The notes beneath the pieces were generated by a model. The model did no database searches. It saw nothing but the letters and a program-made list of their open reading frames with translations, and was not told the DNA's origin. Below are positions 44,748 to 53,400 of a DNA stretch of 64,000 nt, piece by piece; position 1 is the stretch's first letter; each line of letters begins with the position of its first letter. A program made the position numbers and the translations under genes. This DNA is from Chloracidobacterium sp. GTDB lineage: Bacteria > Acidobacteriota > Blastocatellia > Chloracidobacteriales > Chloracidobacteriaceae. Where the stretch lies: the NCBI GenBank assembly GCA_025057975.1, contig JANWUV010000003.1, forward strand, positions 186,001 through 250,000, in the 5' to 3' direction.

Positions 44748-46289
44748 ATGAGGTTTGCCCATGCTTGCTTGCGTACGCTTCAGCCGCCGGGTGGTCGTCC
44801 GGTCATCGCCGCCGTCTGTGCGTTGGCCGTAACCCTACCGCTGCTGACCACGCCCTTCCCGCCGGTGACCGACCTGCCGCAGCACGTAGCGCAAACACGG
44901 TTGTGGCTGGAAACCTTGCGCGGGACGCCGCAGCCCAACGGCGTCACTTACATTGTGCAGTGGTGGACGCCCTACAGTTTGGCGTACTTGGTGATGGGCG
45001 GGCTGTGGCAGACGCTGCCGCCGGAACGGGTCGGGCAGGCGATGCTGTTGGCGCTGGCGCTGGCCTGGACGCTGACGACGCACTGGATCGCCACCCGGCG
45101 CGGGCGTTCCGCCGCCGCCGCCGCGCTGGCGACGACGCTGTTTTTCAACCACACGCTCTACTGGGGCTTCGTAAGCTTCACGACCGGCTTTCCGTTGTTC
45201 TTGCTGTGGGTGCAGGTGACGACGACCGACGCGCCCGCGACGCTCCGGCGGCGGGCGCTGCTGGTCGGGCTGGCGGCTGCGCTTTACGCCGCGCATGCGC
45301 TGTGGTTCGCGCTGGCGCTGCTCTGGTTCGGCGTGGCGGGTGCAGCGCTGCGGCGACCCTGGCGAACATTACTCGGTGAAAGCCTCTGGCTGCTGCCGCC
45401 AGCGACATTAGCGGCTGCGACGTACGCCGGCATTGGCAACGCCACCGCGCTCGTATCGCACAAAACTGTCTGGACGGCGCCCATCGGGCTGCGACTGTTC
45501 ACCGGCTGGTTGCCGCAAGCGGTTTACGGCGGCTTGCGCGGGCCGCTTGAGCCGGTGATGCTGGCTGTTCTGGGCGGCTGGCTGGCCGCCGGCTTGGCAA
45601 GACACCGACGACGGATGTGGTCGGCGGCTGACCCGGTGCTGCTGTTGGCGGGCGGGATGTGTTTGGCGGCGGGGCTGCTGCTGCCTTATCAGTATCAGTA
45701 CACGATCGCCTTCGCCGAACGCTGGATGCCCGCCGCCGCCGTTTTGCTGTTGCTTGGCGCGCCTGCGCCCGATGCGCCGCCGATGGATGACGTTGACACT
45801 GCGCGTTCCGGCGCGCCGCTGCGCGTGAGCGCGGCGCTGCTGTGCGTCGGCTTTTGCCTGTGGACGGCCGGCGTCTGGCGCGCGTTTACGCGGGACTATC
45901 TGACCGGCTTGGATGAGGCGCTGGCGGCGCTGCCTTCGCGTCCGCGCGTGGTCGGCTTGGATTTTGTCAAGGAAGTCTCCGGCTTTCGTGGGCGACCGCT
46001 GATGCAAACCGCCGCCTACGCACAGGTCGTACGGGGCGGCGGCTACAGTTTATCGTTTGCGAAATTTCCCCAGAGTTTTGTCCGGTATGAAACCGATGCG
46101 GTTGTCCGGTGGACAGATGGCCTTGAATGGTCGCCGGAGTATTTGACGGAAACTGACCTCAACTATTTTGACTTTGTGTTGGCGGTCGGCGACCGCTGGG
46201 CGCACGAGCGGCTAGCAGTGAAGTTTCCGCAGTTGCGTTGTCTGACTGACGCCGACTGCCCGTGGCGGCTTTACTGCGTTGTCCGATGA
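44748..46289 (+). CDS. polytopic membrane protein of unknown function
   Basis: A 513-residue protein with about 11 hydrophobic segments. An early loop, FPPVTDLPQHVAQTRLWLETLRG, follows the first helix. In GT-C-type enzymes this loop carries a catalytic acidic residue, and D-L-P-Q-H fits that only loosely. The rest is Ala/Leu/Trp-rich membrane sequence and a soluble C-terminal domain (YLTETDLNYFDFVLAVGDR). The start is unclear: in-frame ATGs lie at 44688, 44721 and 44748, none with a clear ribosome-binding site. It is divergent from the previous gene. Confidence 0.55.
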   Translation: MRFAHACLRTLQPPGGRPVIAAVCALAVTLPLLTTPFPPVTDLPQHVAQTRLWLETLRGTPQPNGVTYIVQWWTPYSLAYLVMGGLWQTLPPERVGQAMLLALALAWTLTTHWIATRRGRSAAAAALATTLFFNHTLYWGFVSFTTGFPLFLLWVQVTTTDAPATLRRRALLVGLAAALYAAHALWFALALLWFGVAGAALRRPWRTLLGESLWLLPPATLAAATYAGIGNATALVSHKTVWTAPIGLRLFTGWLPQAVYGGLRGPLEPVMLAVLGGWLAAGLARHRRRMWSAADPVLLLAGGMCLAAGLLLPYQYQYTIAFAERWMPAAAVLLLLGAPAPDAPPMDDVDTARSGAPLRVSAALLCVGFCLWTAGVWRAFTRDYLTGLDEALAALPSRPRVVGLDFVKEVSGFRGRPLMQTAAYAQVVRGGGYSLSFAKFPQSFVRYETDAVVRWTDGLEWSPEYLTETDLNYFDFVLAVGDRWAHERLAVKFPQLRCLTDADCPWRLYCVVR

Positions 46290-46406
46290 GGACAGGCGTT
46301 TGAGGCTAGCTCCTCGACGGAGGCTTGCCGGGTAGAGGCTTGTCAAGGCAAGGTAGTTGTGAAACAAACGTAAGCGCCATCCAAAATCACTCACTGGCGA
46401 GGTGAC

Positions 46407-47129
46407 ATGCGAAGCGGCGGGCGAGCAGCCAACGCACTGCGGGCGGTGCAGTTGACGCCCAACGTCAACAAGTACGCCGAAGGGTCGGTACAAGTCGAAT
46501 TTGGCGACACGCGCGTAATCTGTACAGCAAGCGTCGAAGACAAAGTGCCGCTCTTCCTCAAGGGCAAAGGTACGGGTTGGGTCACGGCCGAATACGCCAT
46601 GCTCCCCCGCGCAACCGACCAGCGCACCCAACGCGAAGTGACGCGCGGAACGCCTTCCGGCCGGACGCACGAAATCCAACGCCTCATTGGACGCAGCCTG
46701 CGCGCCGTGGTGGACTTCGCCAAGCTCGGCGAGCGGACGATTTACCTCGATTGCGATGTCATTCAAGCCGACGGCGGGACGCGCACCGCCGCCATCACCG
46801 GCGCGTTCGTCGCGTTGGTGCTCGCAGCACGTAAGCTACAGGCGTCCGGCGTCATCTCCGCCATGCCCGTTACCGATTACTTGGCGGCGGTCAGCGTCGG
46901 CGTCATTGACGGGACGCCGATGCTCGACCTCGACTATCAAGAAGACGCCAAAGCGGAAGTGGATATGAACGTCGTCGGAACGGGCGACGGCCGGCTCGTC
47001 GAGGTCCAAGGGACGGCCGAGCAACGTCCCTTTACACGCGAGCAAATGAACCAGCTTGTTGATCTCGCCGCGCAAGGCATCCGCGAGCTGATTACGCGCC
47101 AGCGCCAAATTTTGGGTCCTCTAGAATAA
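46407..47129 (+). CDS. rph: ribonuclease PH
   Basis: Phosphorolytic 3'-5' exoribonuclease trimming tRNA 3' ends. The 240-residue protein has the full family pattern: [78 protein letters not shown] and [24 protein letters not shown] precedes the ATG. The length is normal. Confidence 0.96.
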   Translation: MRSGGRAANALRAVQLTPNVNKYAEGSVQVEFGDTRVICTASVEDKVPLFLKGKGTGWVTAEYAMLPRATDQRTQREVTRGTPSGRTHEIQRLIGRSLRAVVDFAKLGERTIYLDCDVIQADGGTRTAAITGAFVALVLAARKLQASGVISAMPVTDYLAAVSVGVIDGTPMLDLDYQEDAKAEVDMNVVGTGDGRLVEVQGTAEQRPFTREQMNQLVDLAAQGIRELITRQRQILGPLE

Positions 47130-47440
47130 AGCTCCCACCACCAGTTGCGTTCCGCCGGGCGGACATTTAGCTTACGGCTAGGTTGTTAGGGCTGTGGGCG
47201 TCAGGTCACCTATTTTTTGTGAATCTTTTCTTGGACGGTTTTCGCTCTGCCGACCTTGGACGCGTCCCCTCAAGGAACAGATTCGGTTGTTCCACAGCGT
47301 TGCCGGTGAGCGGCTGGCTGTCACGTTTCGGGACAGCGGCCCATGCGATACCGTCTCGAACAGGGACGAAACTGCACCGCTTGGCCGGCAGGAATCGGGC
47401 CGGTCACTTTCCGCACGGCTGTAAGGAGCTTGCCTTCGCT
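47130..47440. other. intergenic region before the binding-protein gene
   Basis: About 310 bases with an AT-richer stretch around 47208-47240 (CTATTTTTTGTGAATCTTTTC) that may hold the promoter. The frame of the binding protein is open through it, but the residues look non-coding. Nothing else seen. Confidence 0.4.
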
Positions 47441-48613
47441 ATGACACTGTCCTTCATTCGGGGTTGGCTTTGGCGGCCTTTCTTGATGAGTTTGGCGGTG
47501 CTGGTCGCCGCCTGTGAACGCAAGGGACAAGCGACCGGCGGCGAAGGCCTTCCCCCGGTTATCAAAATCGGCGTTTACATGCCGATGACTGGGGATACGG
47601 CGACGTTCGGTACATCCTCAATGGGCGGCATTCGGTTGGCGACAGAAGAGCGCAACGCCGCCGGCGGCATTCGCGGTTCACGTATTGAGCTGATCCTTGA
47701 AGACGACCGCGGCCAGCCAGAAGAAGCCAAAACCGTTGTGACGCGCCTAGTGACGCGCGACAAAGTCGTCGCCGTGCTGGGCGAAGTCGGCTCGGCGCGC
47801 AGCATCGTCGCGGCGGCCGTCTGCCAGCAGAAAGGCGTCCCCATGCTGACGCCTTCCTCAACGAATGAAAAAGTGACGCGCAAAGGCGACTACATTTTCC
47901 GCGTCTGCTTCATTGACCCATTCCAAGGAGAAGCAGCCGCCAAGTTCGCCGCGACTGTCCTCAAGTTCACCCGCGCCGCGATCATCACCGACGTGAAAAA
48001 CGACTACAGCGTTGGGCTAACCAAATCGTTCCGGGAAAGTTTCACACGCTTGGGCGGAATGATTGTGATTGAAAAGAACTACCAAGCCGGCGACGCCAGC
48101 TTCAACGCGCAACTAACGAGCATCCGGGAAGCCGGGGTGGATTTTGTGTATGCGCCGGGCTACTACGGCGACGTGGGGCAAATCATCAAGCAGGCGCGTG
48201 AGTTGGGCTTGCGCGTCCCGTTCATCGGCGGCGACGGGTGGGATTCACCCGACCTGTGGCGCGGCGGCAAAGAGGCGCTCAACGGTTGCTTCATCACGAA
48301 TCACTATTCGGTGGACAACCCCGATCCGCGCGTTCAGGCGTTCATCGCCGCCTACCGGCGCCGGTACGGCGACACGCCCGACGCACTGGCGGCGCTGGCC
48401 TACGACGGGGCGCGCGTCCTCTACGACGCCATCGAACGCGCCAACAGCACCGACGGCGCACGCATCCGCGACGCGCTCGCCGCTACCCGCGACTTTCCCG
48501 GCGTTACCGGAACGATTACTTTGGACGCCAACCGCAACGCCGTCAAACCAGCGGTCATTCTCGAACTGCGGGACGGCGCGTATCACTACCGGACAACCAT
48601 TGCGCCGTCCTGA
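47441..48613 (+). CDS. Liv-type periplasmic binding lipoprotein
   Basis: A 390-residue lipoprotein with signal and lipobox LAVLVAAC (cysteine about residue 25) followed by ERKGQATG. The mature part is a type I periplasmic binding protein: VIKIGVYMPMTGDTATFG, RIELILEDDRGQPEEAKT, VLGEVGSARSIVAAAVCQQ, MLTPSSTNEKVT. This matches LivJ/LivK-like ligand domains. Ligand unknown. AAGGAG lies 11 bases before the ATG. No matching ABC permeases or ATPases are in the window, so it may serve a distant transporter or act as a sensor. Confidence 0.88.
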   Translation: MTLSFIRGWLWRPFLMSLAVLVAACERKGQATGGEGLPPVIKIGVYMPMTGDTATFGTSSMGGIRLATEERNAAGGIRGSRIELILEDDRGQPEEAKTVVTRLVTRDKVVAVLGEVGSARSIVAAAVCQQKGVPMLTPSSTNEKVTRKGDYIFRVCFIDPFQGEAAAKFAATVLKFTRAAIITDVKNDYSVGLTKSFRESFTRLGGMIVIEKNYQAGDASFNAQLTSIREAGVDFVYAPGYYGDVGQIIKQARELGLRVPFIGGDGWDSPDLWRGGKEALNGCFITNHYSVDNPDPRVQAFIAAYRRRYGDTPDALAALAYDGARVLYDAIERANSTDGARIRDALAATRDFPGVTGTITLDANRNAVKPAVILELRDGAYHYRTTIAPS

Positions 48614-48672
48614 CGCGCTTCGCCGCCGAATGATTTTATTCCGTGAGCTGAACCAAGGACGCTCAGAGTCAA

Positions 48673-50223
48673 ATGGAGCCACGTGACTTTTCACGCCGCG
48701 CCTTCCTCACCACCGCCACGGCGACGCTGGCGGCGGGCGCGGCTGTCGCTCAAACCACGTCCCAGTCGTCCGACACACCCAAACGCCGGCGCGCTCAGTC
48801 GCCGTCTAAGCCACCCAAGCCGCCGACCGGCAAACCCTTTCCAGAAGGCTTCTACTGGGGCGCGGCGACCGCCGCCTACCAGATCGAAGGGGCTATTGCC
48901 GCCGACGGCAAGGGTCCGTCCATCTGGGATATGTTTGTACGCAAGCCTAACGCCATCTGGCGCGGACATACAGGCGAAGTCGCCTGTGACCATTACCGGC
49001 GCTACCGGGAAGACGTGGCGCTGATGAAAACATTGGGGCTGAAAGCCTACCGCTTCAGCATCGCCTGGGCGCGTGTTTTGCCGGAGGGCGTTGGGGCGGT
49101 CAACACCAAGGGACTTGATTTTTATGACCGGCTGACGGACGAGTTGCTTGCCGCCGGAATTACCCCATTTTGTACGCTCTACCACTGGGACCTGCCGCTG
49201 GCGCTCCACCAGCGCGGCGGCTGGACGCAGCGCGACTGTGCCGACTGGTTCGCCGAATACGCCACGGTCGCGGCGCGCAAACTCGGCGACCGCATCAAGT
49301 ACTGGATGACGCTTAATGAACCACAGGTGTTTATCACACTCGGCTACCAAGCCGGACGGCATGCGCCGGGACTGACGCTTCCACTCAAAGACGTTCTGCA
49401 GGCCGGTCACCATGCCCTACTCGCCCACGGCAAGGGCGTACAGGCGGTGCGCGCCGCCGTCAAAAACGCTCAAATTGGTTTCGCCCCTGCAACGCCCATC
49501 GCCTATCCCGCAACCGAACAGCCGGAGGATGTCGCCGCCGCGCGTGCCTTCAACTTTGGCGTCCAAGGCTACGGCTTTCTGTTCAACGCCTCGGCCGGGC
49601 TGCCACTCAAAAATCCGTTCAACAACGCTTGGTGGATGGATCCGGTGTTCCTGGGTGAGTATCCGGCGGAAGGTCTCGCGGTGTACAAAAAAGATGCGCC
49701 GCAGATCGCCGCCGACGACATGCGGATCATCTCAACGCCGGTGGACTTCTGCGGCGTCAACATTTACTTCGGGTTCAAGATTCAGTCGGACGGTCGCGGC
49801 GGGCCGAAGATCATCCTTCCGACGCCGGCTACGCCCCTGACGGCTTTTGACTGGCCTGTGACGCCAGAAGCCCTGCGCTGGGGACCGAAATTTTTCCACG
49901 AACGTTACAAGCAACCGATATACATCACGGAGAACGGTCTCGCATTGCGCGATTGGGTGGCGCTTGACGGCAGGGTGCATGACCCGCAGCGGATTGACTT
50001 CACAACTCGCTACCTGCGCGAGTTACGTCGCGCTATTGAGGACGGCGTACCAGTGCGGGGCTACTTTCACTGGTCGGTGATGGACAACTTTGAGTGGGCG
50101 GAAGGGTACAAGCAGCGGTTTGGATTGGTATACGTGGACTACGACACACAGGTGCGGACGCCCAAAATGTCGGCCGAATGGTATGCGCAGGTCATCGCGA
50201 CTAACGGAGCCGCTCTGGGGTGA
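48673..50223 (+). CDS. Tat-exported GH1 beta-glycosidase
   Basis: A 516-residue retaining glycosidase. The N-terminus is a twin-arginine signal (FSRRAFLTTATATLAAGAAVA), then a Pro/Lys linker, then a GH1 TIM barrel starting FPEGFYWGAATAAYQIEG. The acid/base glutamate is in TLNEP (about residue 216) and the nucleophile in ITENG (about residue 420). GH1 enzymes are mostly cytoplasmic, so export by Tat implies use on extracellular or periplasmic glucosides, and a folded or cofactor-related reason for Tat. It follows the binding-protein gene by 60 bases. Confidence 0.92.
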   Translation: MEPRDFSRRAFLTTATATLAAGAAVAQTTSQSSDTPKRRRAQSPSKPPKPPTGKPFPEGFYWGAATAAYQIEGAIAADGKGPSIWDMFVRKPNAIWRGHTGEVACDHYRRYREDVALMKTLGLKAYRFSIAWARVLPEGVGAVNTKGLDFYDRLTDELLAAGITPFCTLYHWDLPLALHQRGGWTQRDCADWFAEYATVAARKLGDRIKYWMTLNEPQVFITLGYQAGRHAPGLTLPLKDVLQAGHHALLAHGKGVQAVRAAVKNAQIGFAPATPIAYPATEQPEDVAAARAFNFGVQGYGFLFNASAGLPLKNPFNNAWWMDPVFLGEYPAEGLAVYKKDAPQIAADDMRIISTPVDFCGVNIYFGFKIQSDGRGGPKIILPTPATPLTAFDWPVTPEALRWGPKFFHERYKQPIYITENGLALRDWVALDGRVHDPQRIDFTTRYLRELRRAIEDGVPVRGYFHWSVMDNFEWAEGYKQRFGLVYVDYDTQVRTPKMSAEWYAQVIATNGAALG

Positions 50224-50256
50224 GGTCAGCAGCAGGGAGACGCCGCTAGCTTCTGT

Positions 50257-50286
50257 TTGCCGCCAGCCGGGGCTTGACCTTATACT
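50257..50286 (+). promoter_or_regulatory. candidate promoter of the kinase gene
   Basis: TTGCCG at 50257-50262, an 18-base spacer and TATACT at 50281-50286. This gives a start near 50293 and a leader of about 145 bases. Moderate match only. Confidence 0.35.
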
Positions 50287-50436
50287 CTGCGTTTTCTCAG
50301 GATTAGCTTCTAGACGTGCGCCGGCCGCCGGTGCTCCGAACGGAGCGGCGCGAAGTATGACGGTTTCGTTTTTTAGGCCTGTCCGGCAACGCCGGCCGGC
50401 GAAGGCTGTAAGGGCCGCGCCGATCAAACCACGCCC

Positions 50437-53400
50437 ATGAAATCCTGTCCGAAGTGTGGTGCGACATATCCTGATGAATATAACGTCTGTCCCCAGGACG
50501 GCGCGCCGCTGGCTTCCGATAAGTCCTCTGGGGTGGCGCGCGTCGTGGACGGCAAGTACCAGATTGTTCGCCTCGTCGGGCGTGGTGGGATGGGCGCAGT
50601 CTATGAGGCCATCCACACGACTATGCAGCGGCGGGTGGCGCTCAAGATTCTCAACGCCGATTTGGTCTCCAACCCGGCGGCGCTTGAACGCTTCCGGCGC
50701 GAAGCGTTGTTGTCGGGGCGGCTCAAGCATCCGAACGCCATCACGATTTACGACTACGGCATGAGCGCCATCGGCGAGGCGTACATCGTGATGGAGTTTC
50801 TCGAGGGCCACAGCCTCGGACAGGAACTCCAGCAGGCGAAAACTCTGTCGCCGTTGCGCGTGGTGTCGGTGCTGGCGCCGGTGTGCGACGCGGTACACGC
50901 TGCGCACGTCGAGGGCATCATTCACCGTGATTTGAAGCCCGCCAACATCATGCTGGAAAAGCTGCGCACCGGCGAAACCGTTAAGGTGCTTGACTTCGGC
51001 ATCGCCAAGTTGGCGATGAACAACCCCAACCTGATGAACCTCACTGGGACGGGGATTATCGGTACGCCACAGTACATGTCGCCAGAACAGTGCCAAGCGC
51101 ACCGGATTGACGGCCGATCGGATATCTACAGCATCGGCGTCATCGCGTACGAGATGCTGACCGGCAAACTGCCCTTCGACGAGCCAACACCGCTGGCGAC
51201 GGTTATCGCGCAAGTCAAGCAAAAACCCAAGCCGCTGCGCGAACTGCGACCCGATATTCCACCGGCGCTGGAAGCGGTGGTGATGCGGGCGTTGGAAAAA
51301 TCGCCGGCGAACCGCTACCAGACGGCTGAAGAGCTGGCTGAAGCTTTTCGCGCCATCCAGCGTCAACTGGCGCCAAGCAGCGCCGTCATTCCAACGCCGC
51401 AGGGTTTGGTGGCGCTGCCCGATCCGGGGCCAGCGGCGCAGGGGCCGTTTACCCGCGTGGTACCAAGCGACGCGCCAGCGGCCGTGGTCAGTACGCCTGT
51501 CCCCGATTCCGTGCGCCTGCCGACCAACATGAGCGGCGGGGAGTTTGTCGGACGCACGCCGGAACTGGGCGTCCTCATCGCCGCGTGGCAGTCAGTGACA
51601 ACGCGCCGTGGGCGGCCGGTCGTCATTTTTGGAGAAGCTGGCATCGGCAAGACGCGGTTGATTGAGCAGTTTCTAATTCGCCTTGAAGATGTCGGCGAAA
51701 GCCAGCCCCTGCTGTTGCGGATGCGCTGCCCCGATCCAGCGCGCGCCGTTCCGGGACAGTTTCCATTGTCCGATCTGCGGACGGCGGCGATGGCCTACTT
51801 CAACCCAGAACTGCGCGCTGTGCGATCCCTATCGCCGGCCGACGAGCAGTTTCTGGATGGCTCCTTCTTCGCCAACCTGTGCGACGAATCCTATTCGACC
51901 AAGTTGGCGGCGCGTCTGGCGGCCGACCGGAATGGCTTTTTCACCGATCTCACGTACTTATGCCGCTTGCTGGCGCGTGAGCGTGGCGCGGTGCTGTTTC
52001 TCGACGACGCCCACAACGCCGATCCGCTCCTGTTAGACTTCATCAGTCACTTGCTGCGCCACACCCGTAATGACCGGCTGTTGGCCATTGTGGCCAGCCG
52101 TCCGTTTGCCAGTCTGCTTGACAGCGCGCCACCGCTCCGCAGTTGGTTGCAGTCGCTGGATGACACGGGCGGCTATGACCAGATCAAACTGCCGCCGCTT
52201 TCCAACAGCGAAATCCGGCTCATGGTGGAGGGATTGCTTGGCGCTCAGGTTCAGCTGCCGGTTAGCGTGGCGCTGATGTTGGCTGAAGAAACTAAGGGAA
52301 ACCCCTACTACGTCTGCGAAGTCGTCAACCTCATGATTGCCAACGGGCAGATCGCCCACGGCGAGGCAACCGGTTGGGTCTGTCAGGAAGTGGACGAGTT
52401 TGACCTACCGGATACCATCGTTGCGCTGGTCAAGCCATTGCTGGCGCGGCTGGAAGACGACACCGCCGATGTGCTGGCCCACGCCGCCGTCATTGGTGAA
52501 GAGTTTACCTTTGACCTGCTGCAGTTTTTGACTGAGGCGACGGAAGAAGGGTTGCTAGGCAAAATCGAGAACGCCCTCAAGCTGGGTTTCATCCGTGAGA
52601 TGGCCGGCTGGCGGGAGGACCGCTACAGCTTCGTCAACCCGATGGTACACCGCGTGCTCTACCGGCGGATTACGCGCCGGCGGCGAAAACGTCTCCATGC
52701 GCGGATCGCCGAACGACTGGAGCAGCAGTTGGCGTCGCCGCGCGCTTCAGCAGCCGGGACAAGTCGGCAAGACTTCACAGCGGGCGATTTGGCGTATCAC
52801 TACTTTCGCGCGGAAGAGTGGCGGAAAGCGATCGAATACGCGCTCGAAGCTGGCTATGCCCGGTGGAGTACCTACGCCTTTGCAGACGCCGGTAAGTTTT
52901 TCGCTTGGGTGGCGCAGGCGCTTAATCGTCTTCAGGGAGAGGACGCTGCACCACCGCTCAGTCCAGACGACGAGGCGCGTTATCGTCTGACCTATGGCAC
53001 GCTGCTGATCGAATGCGCCCAGCCTGACGAGGCCCGTCAGGCGTTGGAACGGGCGCTGGCGCTGTGCCGGGAACATAACTTGACTTGGCTGGGACGGACC
53101 CAAGTTGGGATGGCGCGGCTGTGCAATCTCACCGGCGACGCCGAAGGCGCGCTTGAACTGGCGACGGCTGCACTGCCGCTGCTGCGTGCGCGCGAAGACG
53201 CAGCGGGATCGTGCTTGGCGCTGTTGGCGGCGGCCACGGCGCATGTCGAGCGTGGTCGTCTGACGGCGGCGCTCCAAGCGGTGGATGAGGCGCTCTACAT
53301 TGCCGAGCGGGCTGGCGATCGCAGTGGGCAAGCGGCAGCTCGCCTTGGTAACGCCATGGTCAACGTGCGGCGTGGGAAGTACGCTGAAGCCCTGTCGGAC

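Noticed and set aside
50274-50286. TTGACC next to TATACT before the kinase gene
   Set aside because: The two boxes are almost adjacent. TTGCCG 18 bases upstream of TATACT is the better candidate and is listed instead.
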